DNA of 5,663 nt from an uncultured Thiomonas sp. (GTDB taxonomy: Bacteria > Pseudomonadota > Gammaproteobacteria > Burkholderiales > Burkholderiaceae_C): contig CALBRU010000164.1 of assembly GCA_937927695.1 (NCBI GenBank), positions 1 through 5,663 on the forward strand. The letters run 5' to 3'. Below, one piece after another: positions 1-4,715 of the stretch. Under the pieces are notes generated by a model that saw only the letters and a program-made list of their open reading frames with translations, was not told the DNA's origin and did no database searches. Both the position numbers and the translations under genes were made by a program. Numbering within the stretch: the stretch's first letter is position 1; the number at the start of each line of letters is the position of its first letter.

Positions 1-541
1 GGCCGCTGGGGTGGTTGTGCGCCAGAATCAGCGCGCCGGCATTGTGGCGCAGCGCGGCTTTCACGACCTCGCGCGGATAGACGCTGGTGCTCGCCAGCGT
101 GCCACGAGAAAGCTCTTCCGAGGCGATGAGTTGATGCTGATTGTCCAGAAACAGCACCGCAAAAATTTCCACCGGTTGCGGCCCGAGCCAGAGTCGCAAA
201 TAGTCGCGCACCGCAGCGGGCGAATCGAGCAGGGGTTGCTGCATCATCTGCTCGTTCAGGGTGCGGCGGGCGAGTTCCAGCACGGCGGCAATCTCGGCGT
301 ATTTGGCCGCGCCCAGTCCTTTGATTTTGCGGAGTTGCTCCGATGAGGCGTTGAGCAGGCCGTGCAGGCCGCCAAACTGATCGAGTAGGGCGGCGGCCAG
401 ATCGAGGGCGCTCTGCCCGCGCACCCCGGTGCGCAGCACGATGGCGACCAGTTCGGCGTCGGCCAGGGCATGCGGGCCGCGCGCCAGCAGTTTTTCGCGC
501 GGTCGCGCATCAGCAGGTAGATCGGCGATACGTGTGGCCAT
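1..541 (-). CDS. radC: RadC family protein (JAB/MPN domain), C-terminus beyond window
   Basis: This is the first 180 codons of a RadC-family protein; the gene runs off the left edge. The frame is open with no stop from the ATG at 541-539. Residues about 1-95 form the N-terminal helical/HhH part (PREKLLARG, ADAELVAIVLRTG, GLHGLL, KIKGLGAAKYAEI). From about residue 102 the JAB/MPN fold begins, with VEIFAVLFLDNQ, the SEELSRGT segment and STSVYPREV. The metal-binding HNHPSG motif is at residues 175-180, so the rest of the JAMM signature (the following Ser and Asp) lies outside the window. The start is well supported: reading leftward, AGGGGGAA (548-555) lies 8 bases before the ATG. The usual family length is about 220-230 residues, so roughly 45 are missing. 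The name implies DNA repair, but that role is doubtful in this family; the fold is that of a Zn-dependent isopeptidase or metalloprotease. It is divergent from the isomerase gene and shares its upstream region. Confidence 0.95.
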   Translation of the reverse strand, partial: MATRIADLPADARPREKLLARGPHALADAELVAIVLRTGVRGQSALDLAAALLDQFGGLHGLLNASSEQLRKIKGLGAAKYAEIAAVLELARRTLNEQMMQQPLLDSPAAVRDYLRLWLGPQPVEIFAVLFLDNQHQLIASEELSRGTLASTSVYPREVVKAALRHNAGALILAHNHPSG

Positions 542-621
542 ACAGGGTTCCCCCTAAAATGCGGTTTACGTCGCCTTTGCGGCTCGCTTTCAGCAGCTAT
601 TTTGCCTGCCCGCCCATCATC
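542..621. promoter_or_regulatory. Divergent intergenic region between radC and the FKBP gene
   Basis: About 80 bases separate the two divergent starts if the FKBP gene begins at GTG 622, so transcription of both genes probably begins here. The radC ribosome binding site (minus strand AGGGGGAA, 548-555) is the only clear signal. On the plus strand TTGCGG (577-582) and TATTTT (598-603) resemble -35 and -10 hexamers, but with a short 15-base spacer. No convincing promoter was found on the minus strand. The region is also open in the FKBP reading frame, so part of it may be coding if an upstream start is used. Confidence 0.35.
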
Positions 622-1086
622 GTGCCTTGCGTCCAGCCTGATTCCTATCTCACCCTGCATTACCGCCTCAGCGATCCGGGCGGCGTCGATGCGGTCAACA
701 CCTTCGGCGGCACGCCCGCCACGTTTACGCTGGGACAGGGTCAACTCAGCCCCGCGCTCGAGGCCTTGCTCATCGGCCTCGATGAAGACACGCACACCCG
801 TTTCGATCTGCCCGCGGGCGCAGCTTTTGGCGCGCGCATTCCGGGCTTGCTGCGTTGGGTGTCGCGCGGGGAGGTTGAGCGTGCGCGCGAATATCCCGGG
901 CCCGCGGCGCAGGTCGGCGATGTGATGCGTCTGCGCCTGCCGACCAGTGTGGATGGCGAAGCCGGTCTGCTCACCGCACTGGTGCGTGAAATTGACGAAG
1001 CCGGCGACGCGCTGCTGCTCGATTTCAACCATCCCCTAGCCGACTGCCCCACGACTTTCGAGGTCAAGATTCTCGCCGTGCTATGA
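622..1086 (+). CDS. fkpB: FKBP-type peptidyl-prolyl cis-trans isomerase, SlpA/FkpB type
   Basis: The 154-residue product matches the SlpA/FkpB class of FKBP isomerases, cytoplasmic proline isomerases with chaperone activity. Residues about 5-70 form the first half of the FKBP fold (SYLTLHYRLSD, VNTFGG, FTLGQGQLSPALEALLIGL, AAFG). The inserted IF chaperone domain lies between about 71 and 122. The signature DFNHPLA is at 134-140, followed by the closing strand TFEVKILAVL. Family length is about 145-160 residues, so GTG 622 (giving VQPDSYLTLHY near the N-terminus) fits best. It has no visible ribosome binding site. An ATG at 559, with AGGG 11 bases upstream, would add 21 residues unlike the family. 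The stop overlaps the ispH start as ATGA, so the two genes are translationally coupled. The fkpB-ispH pairing is also known in Escherichia coli. Identity is solid; the exact start is not. Confidence 0.9.
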   Translation: MPCVQPDSYLTLHYRLSDPGGVDAVNTFGGTPATFTLGQGQLSPALEALLIGLDEDTHTRFDLPAGAAFGARIPGLLRWVSRGEVERAREYPGPAAQVGDVMRLRLPTSVDGEAGLLTALVREIDEAGDALLLDFNHPLADCPTTFEVKILAVL

Positions 1087-2069
1087 AGCCAGACGCTCCC
1101 GCCTTATCGCAAGACCCTGAAGTTTCAGCGTCCGAACCGCAGGTGTTGCTGGCCAGCCCGCGCGGTTTTTGCGCCGGGGTAGACCGGGCCATCGACATTG
1201 TCGAGCGCGCGCTGGAACGCTTTGGCGCGCCCATCTATGTGCGCCATGAAATCGTGCACAACACCTATGTGGTCAACGACCTGAAGGCCAAGGGCGCGGT
1301 TTTCGTCGAAGAACTCGAACAAGTGCCCAAGGGCGGAACCGTGGTGTTTTCTGCGCACGGAGTGTCGCAGGCTGTGCGTGCGCAGGCGCGGGCGTTGGGT
1401 TTGCAGGTGTTCGATGCCACTTGTCCGCTGGTCACCAAAGTGCACGTTGAAGTGGCCAAGATGCGGCGCGACGGGCTGGAAATCGTGATGATCGGTCACG
1501 CCGGCCATCCAGAGGTCGAAGGCACCATGGGACAGGCCGAGGGCATCCATCTGGTTCAGACCCTCGACGATGTCGCGCGCCTGAACATTGCGCCTGATGC
1601 GCCGCTGGCCTTTGTGACTCAAACCACGTTGTCGGTCGATGACGCCTCTGAGATCGTCGCTGCTCTACGCGCGCGGTTTCCTCAGGTGCATGAACCGAAA
1701 AAGCAAGACATCTGTTACGCCACCCAAAACCGCCAGGACGCGGTGAAGATGCTCGCCCCGCAGGTTGATGTGGTCATCGTGGTCGGCAGTCCGACTAGTT
1801 CGAATCCCAATCGCCTGCGCGAAGTCGCCCAGCGGATGGGCAAGCCCGCCTACATGGTCGATCAGGTCGAAGACCTGCGCGCGGAGTGGCTGGAGGGCGC
1901 GCGCCAGATCGGTCTGACGGCGGGCGCTTCGGCCCCCGAAGCCCTGGTCGATCAGGTCGTGGCCCGGCTGAAAGCGTTGGGCGCCGTGGCGGTGCGGCAG
2001 CTCGACGGCGTGACCGAATCGGTACAGTTTCCGCTGCCGCGCGGCTTGGTGGTCAAGACTGACTCCTGA
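1083..2069 (+). CDS. ispH: 4-hydroxy-3-methylbut-2-enyl diphosphate reductase
   Basis: IspH (LytB) carries out the last step of the MEP isoprenoid pathway: it reduces HMBPP to IPP and DMAPP using a [4Fe-4S] cluster. The three cluster cysteines are present: Cys30 in PRGFCAGVDRA, Cys114 in DATCPLVTKVH and Cys211 in DICYATQNRQ. Substrate-binding and catalytic residues also match: His59 in HEIVHN, His142 and Glu144 in GHPEVEGT, the TQTTLS segment at 179-184, and SPTSSN at 236-241. Length 328 is normal for the proteobacterial enzyme with its short N-terminal extension (about 18 residues before the core, relative to the E. coli enzyme). The start ATG overlaps the preceding stop by 4 bases, implying co-translation with the FKBP isomerase; GAGGT about 20 bases upstream is too far to be a strong ribosome binding site. 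The gene looks intact and functional. Confidence 0.98.
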   Translation: MKPDAPALSQDPEVSASEPQVLLASPRGFCAGVDRAIDIVERALERFGAPIYVRHEIVHNTYVVNDLKAKGAVFVEELEQVPKGGTVVFSAHGVSQAVRAQARALGLQVFDATCPLVTKVHVEVAKMRRDGLEIVMIGHAGHPEVEGTMGQAEGIHLVQTLDDVARLNIAPDAPLAFVTQTTLSVDDASEIVAALRARFPQVHEPKKQDICYATQNRQDAVKMLAPQVDVVIVVGSPTSSNPNRLREVAQRMGKPAYMVDQVEDLRAEWLEGARQIGLTAGASAPEALVDQVVARLKALGAVAVRQLDGVTESVQFPLPRGLVVKTDS

Positions 2070-2152
2070 CCGGCCCCCCCCAGCCATACGGCGCAAGGCT
2101 TGGCCCAGATCGCTCGGCGACGGCTTCATTTCTCGTTCAACTCAAACGCATC
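2070..2152. other. ispH-serS intergenic gap with a C8 tract
   Basis: This 83-base spacer holds a run of eight C at 2074-2081 straight after the ispH stop. No hairpin followed by a T tract is visible, so there is no intrinsic terminator, and serS may be read through from ispH. No strong promoter or ribosome binding site for serS was recognised; the bases before the serS ATG are CAAACGCATC. Confidence 0.5.
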
Positions 2153-3445
2153 ATGCTCGACATCACCCTGCTGCGCAAAGACCTGCCCCACGTCATCGCC
2201 CGGCTCGAAACCCGTCAGTCCCCTCAGCCCTTCCTCGATGTGGCCCGCTTCGAAGCCCTCGAAGCCGAGCGCAAATCCCTGCAGAAACAAACCGAAGATC
2301 TGCAGGCGCGGCGCAACCTGCTCTCCAAGCAGATCGGGCAGGCCAAAGCCAAAGGTGAGGATGTCGCGCCGATCATGGAAGAGGTCGGCCACATCAAAAC
2401 CACGCTGGAAGCAGACGCCGCCCGGCTCGATGCCCTGCAAGCCGATCTGCAGGGACTGCTCATGGCCGTTCCCAATTTGCCCGCGGCCGACGTACCCGTC
2501 GGCGCGGATGAAACGCAGAACGTCGAACTGCGCCGATGGGGCGCCCCGCGCACATTTGAATTTCCGGTACGCGACCACGTTGATGTCGGGGCAGGCCTCG
2601 GGCTGGACTTCGAGTCCGCAGCGCGCATCTCCGGTTCGCGTTTTGCCGTGCTGCGCGGGCCGATCGCCCGCCTGCACCGGGCCCTTGCCCAGTTCATGCT
2701 CGACGTTCACACTACTGAACATGGCTACACCGAAGCCTATGTACCTTACATCGTGTCGGCGCAAGCGCTGCGCGGCACGGGGCAGCTCCCTAAATTCGAG
2801 GAAGACCTATTCCCCGTGAAGCACGGTGAGGGCGAGAGCCACTATCTCATTCCCACAGCCGAAGTGCCGCTGACCAATCTGGTGCGCGATCAGATCGTCG
2901 ATGCCGCCCAACTGCCGCTGCGCTTTGTCGCGCATACGCCGTGCTTTCGCTCTGAGGCCGGGTCGGGCGGTCGGGACGTGCGCGGCCTCATCCGCCAACA
3001 CCAGTTCGACAAAGTCGAGCTCGTCTGGGTGACACGGGCAGAAGAATCGGCCACCGCGCTGGAACAACTCACTGCCCACGCCGAGAGCATCCTGCAACGC
3101 CTGCAATTGCCCTACCGCACCATCGTCCTCTGTACCGGCGACATGGGTTTCGGCAGCGCGCGCACCCACGATATCGAGGTCTGGCTCCCGGCGCAAAACA
3201 CCTACCGCGAAATCTCGTCCTGCTCCAATATGGAAGCGTTTCAGGCCCGCCGCATGCAGGCGCGCTATCGCGCTGAGAGCGGCAAAACGGAGCTCGCGCA
3301 CACCCTTAACGGCTCCGGCTTAGCAGTTGGTCGCACGCTCGTGGCGATCCTCGAAAATTACCAACGTGCTAACGGGGGTATCGACATTCCCCAGGCGCTC
3401 CAGCCCTACATGGGAGGGCTGACCCAGATCGAGCCGCGTGCCTGA
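2153..3445 (+). CDS. serS: Seryl-tRNA synthetase (serine--tRNA ligase)
   Basis: This class II aminoacyl-tRNA synthetase charges tRNA-Ser (and tRNA-Sec where present) with serine in the cytoplasm. The product is 430 residues, the usual bacterial length. It opens with MLDITLLRKD. Residues about 30-100 form the long antiparallel coiled-coil arm that grips the tRNA variable arm, rich in Glu, Lys, Gln and Leu. The catalytic domain follows. TAEVPLTN at 235-242 is the serine/ATP-binding TXE motif. Motif 2 starts at Phe265-Arg266 (FRSEAG...) and includes RGLIRQHQF. Motif 3 is NGSGLAVGRT at 386-395 with the invariant Arg394. The gene lies directly upstream of a tRNA-Ser gene, one of its own substrates. 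The N-terminus matches the family, so ATG 2153 is secure although its ribosome binding site is weak. No defects were seen. Confidence 0.98.
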   Translation: MLDITLLRKDLPHVIARLETRQSPQPFLDVARFEALEAERKSLQKQTEDLQARRNLLSKQIGQAKAKGEDVAPIMEEVGHIKTTLEADAARLDALQADLQGLLMAVPNLPAADVPVGADETQNVELRRWGAPRTFEFPVRDHVDVGAGLGLDFESAARISGSRFAVLRGPIARLHRALAQFMLDVHTTEHGYTEAYVPYIVSAQALRGTGQLPKFEEDLFPVKHGEGESHYLIPTAEVPLTNLVRDQIVDAAQLPLRFVAHTPCFRSEAGSGGRDVRGLIRQHQFDKVELVWVTRAEESATALEQLTAHAESILQRLQLPYRTIVLCTGDMGFGSARTHDIEVWLPAQNTYREISSCSNMEAFQARRMQARYRAESGKTELAHTLNGSGLAVGRTLVAILENYQRANGGIDIPQALQPYMGGLTQIEPRA

Positions 3446-3451
3446 TATACT
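3443..3451 (+). promoter_or_regulatory. Extended -10 promoter candidate for tRNA-Ser
   Basis: TGATATACT is a good extended -10 element: the TG dinucleotide, one base, then TATACT, which matches the -10 consensus at 5 of 6 positions. Its first three bases are the serS stop codon. No good -35 box was found at the normal distance, which extended -10 promoters tolerate. It would start transcription near 3458, giving a leader of about 54 bases before the tRNA. The leader contains a short palindrome (TCGCG-AC-CGCGA, 3462-3473). Confidence 0.5.
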
Positions 3452-3511
3452 CATTGGTTTTTCGCGACCGCGACAGCTCGCAAGCTTGAAGCGAACTGCA
3501 ACGAACACCCA

Positions 3512-3601
3512 GGAAAGGTGGCAGAGTGGTCGAATGTACCTGACTCGAAATCAGGCGTAGGCGCAAGCCTACCGAGGGTTCGAATCCCTCCCTTTCCGCC
3601 A
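3512..3601 (+). tRNA. tRNA-Ser (anticodon CGA), CCA encoded
   Basis: The full class II cloverleaf can be folded by eye. The acceptor stem GGAAAGG (3512-3518) pairs with CCTTTCC (3591-3597), followed by discriminator G 3598 and an encoded CCA (3599-3601). The anticodon stem CCTGA (3539-3543) pairs with TCAGG (3551-3555) around the loop CTCGAAA, putting anticodon CGA at 3546-3548, which reads UCG. The long variable arm typical of tRNA-Ser is GTAGGC-GCAA-GCCTAC (3557-3572). The T arm is GAGGG (3574-3578), loop TTCGAAT, CCCTC (3586-3590). It is next to serS and is followed by an integrase, so its 3' end is the likely island attachment site. Confidence 0.97.
3574..3601 (+). other. Putative island attachment site (att) in the tRNA 3' end
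   Basis: P4-type integrases usually recombine within the T arm and acceptor end of a tRNA gene, keeping the tRNA intact. Here an integrase gene reading away from the tRNA begins about 140 bases downstream, which points to the tRNA-Ser 3' end as the att core. The second copy of the repeat, expected at the far end of the island, is not inside this window, so core length and identity are inferred from context only. Confidence 0.45.
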
Positions 3602-3740
3602 ATCACTTAATATATGTAAAAATCTAGTTAATTCCTCTAAAAATCCCCAGGGTTCTCGCATCTCTGGGGATTTTTTTATGCTTTCTCAATATTTTATTTT
3701 GTTAAATTTTTCTTACTTTCGACTGGACATGGTATGAAAC
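3602..3740. other. AT-rich junction region upstream of the integrase
   Basis: This stretch is strikingly AT-rich next to GC-rich core genes, a composition break at the inferred start of the island. It contains the terminator and, at 3678-3720, a region of mostly A and T (ATTTTATTTTGTTAAATTTTT) with several -10-like hexamers but no clear -35/-10 pair. TATGAA (3733-3738) could serve as a -10, but it would start transcription past the ATG at 3741. Integrase arm-type sites or an IHF site could lie here, but I could not define one. Confidence 0.5.
3639..3677 (+). terminator. Rho-independent terminator after tRNA-Ser
   Basis: ATCCCCAG (3643-3650) and CTGGGGAT (3664-3671) form an 8-bp stem with a 13-base loop, followed by a run of seven T (3671-3677). 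A matching run of A (3639-3643) precedes the stem, so the A/T tracts extend the pairing and the structure could also stop transcription arriving from the other side. It lies 38 bases after the CCA end and most likely ends the serS/tRNA-Ser transcript, insulating it from the island. Confidence 0.85.
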
Positions 3741-3765
3741 ATGGACAAAAAACGCTCCATACCAT
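3729..3765. repeat. 8-bp inverted repeat spanning the integrase start
   Basis: ATGGTATG (3729-3736) and CATACCAT (3758-3765) are perfect inverted repeats separated by 21 bases, centred close to the integrase ATG at 3741. The arms are about 29 bases apart start to start, nearly three helical turns, which would suit an operator bound by a dimer or a looped protein. In RNA they could form a hairpin enclosing the start codon. A direct repeat ACATGG (3727-3732 and 3739-3744) overlaps the left part. The function is unknown. Confidence 0.4.
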
Positions 3766-4249
3766 CACCGACCATGCCGCTCACCGTCAGTGCGGTCAAA
3801 CAGGCCAAGCCCCAGCAAAAGCCCTACAGGTTGAGTGACGCGGGCGGGCTCGACCTGCATGTCCTGCCGACAGGCGCCAAAGTCTGGCGGGCGAACTACC
3901 GAGTTGGGGGTCGGGGTAGCCTGCAACGCACCCACACCGATGGCCGCTGGCCCACAGTCCGTTTGGCCCAGGCCCGCATCGCGCATGAGATGGCCAAGGG
4001 TGTGCACAGTTCCAAGTCCGATTCACTGGATGTTGTTCAGGCAAAGCCGGTTTTACCGACCTTTGAACAAGTCGCCAAGCGCTGGCTCGAGATCCAACTC
4101 CCCGCTCTCGCCAACCCCAAGCACCGACGCCAAGTCGAAAACACCCTCAAGCGATTTGTCTTCCCTGTCATCGATGCACAACCCATCGACCCGATTGACC
4201 GCGGCAAGCTCATCGACACCGTGCGCGCGGTGCAAGACCGCCACGATAA

Positions 4250-4267
4250 GGGAGGCGAGGGAGGCGC
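4250..4267 (+). repeat. Two tandem 9-bp units inside the integrase remnant
   Basis: GGGAGGCGA (4250-4258) is followed directly by GGGAGGCGC (4259-4267). In the integrase frame this encodes the Gly-rich segment KGGEGGAGC, between VQDR and VETAHRVAGRI, where related integrases usually have a shorter linker. It looks like a small slippage expansion that kept the frame. Confidence 0.4.
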
Positions 4268-4417
4268 GGGATGCGTCGCCCGTGTCGAGACCGCCCACCG
4301 CGTCGCCGGACGCATCACCGCGATCTTCGACCACGTGCAAGACCTCGGATTGATCCAACGGCACCCCGCGGCCGCCCTGGTGCGCGTGCTGCAGCCCGCA
4401 AGGTCAGAACACCGATG

Positions 4418-4522
4418 GCCAGCCTCCCACCTTCTGAGCGCCCCCAGGGTCGGCTTGCCGACCCACCCCCCGTGGGGGTCAAGGAAACTTGGGGCGGCCC
4501 TGCGTTTTATTGAGAGGCCGGC
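4418..4522. repeat. Small GC-rich palindromic element inserted in the integrase
   Basis: Integrase homology is interrupted here by about 100 bases of unrelated DNA. Near-matching ends, GCCAGCCTC (4418-4426) and GAGGCCGGC (4514-4522), are imperfect inverted repeats with 8 of 9 positions matching. Inside are two adjacent hairpins: GGGTCGGC-TT-GCCGACCC (4447-4464, perfect) and ACCCCC-CGT-GGGGGT (4465-4479). After them comes a segment of the form CAAGGAAACTTGGGGCGGCC (4480-4499). It has no room for a protein of its own, so it is best described as a REP- or MITE-like dispersed element that would need a transposase in trans. The exact ends are uncertain, because about nine integrase residues appear lost or obscured and no target duplication was identified. 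Confidence 0.55.
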
Positions 4523-4715
4523 GCACTGCTGCGTGCCATCGACGACTACGACGAGACCATCACCCGCCTTGGCCTGCACCTCCTGGCGCTGACCTTCGTG
4601 CGCGTGGGTGAACTGCGCGGCATGCGCTGGGACGAATTGCGCGAGCAGGGCACGATCTGGGTCATCCCCCAGGCGCGCATGAAGGCGGGTCTTCCTCACG
4701 TGGTGCCTCTGTCTA

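Larger units (their letters stand above)
3741..4714 (+). pseudogene. Tyrosine recombinase (P4-type integrase), doubly disrupted
   Basis: This is the remains of an island integrase of the DUF4102/P4 type. Residues about 12-85 are the N-terminal arm-binding domain (MPLTVSAVKQAKP, PYRLSDAGGLDLHVLPTGAKVWRANYR). About 105-220 is the core-binding SAM-like domain (TFEQVAKRWLE, RVAGRITAIFDHVQDLGLIQRHPAAAL). Homology in this frame stops after ARSEHR (about 4415). It resumes in another frame at GALLRAIDDYDET (from 4520) through ALTFVRVGELRGMRW, which carries the first catalytic Arg of the RxGEL motif, to HVVPLS (ends 4714). Between lies a palindromic element with a TGA at 4511-4513; the first frame ends at TGA 4590-4592. 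The catalytic HxxR and Tyr are missing because an IS630 element begins at the TA 4714-4715. Two starts are possible, ATG 3741 or ATG 3774; the latter begins MPLTVSAV as in related proteins. Neither has a good ribosome binding site. It was probably the enzyme that inserted the island into tRNA-Ser, now inactive. Confidence 0.88.

Noticed and set aside
11..346. Plus-strand open frame of 111 codons
   Set aside because: It is antisense to the well-supported radC coding region, and its translation has no recognisable domain.
256..1032. Long minus-strand open frame of 258 codons
   Set aside because: It lies antisense to the FKBP gene and out of frame with radC; the true radC product reads in a different minus frame with clear family motifs. 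High GC content keeps such frames open.
2074..2081. C8 tract as a possible phase-variation switch
   Set aside because: It lies outside any reading frame just after the ispH stop, and no promoter spacing depends on it, so there is no evidence of a switch.
2100..2819. Plus-strand 239-codon frame overlapping serS
   Set aside because: It is a Ser/Pro/Arg-rich out-of-frame shadow of serS.
3369..3602. Minus-strand frame beginning MAEREGFEPS
   Set aside because: Its N-terminal half is the reverse complement of the tRNA-Ser gene, a known source of false protein predictions; the rest is antisense to the serS end.
4271..4513. Plus-strand 80-codon frame ending in the palindromic element
   Set aside because: It is a shifted frame of the integrase core-binding region that runs into the inserted element and stops at TGA 4511; it lacks a ribosome binding site and independent homology.
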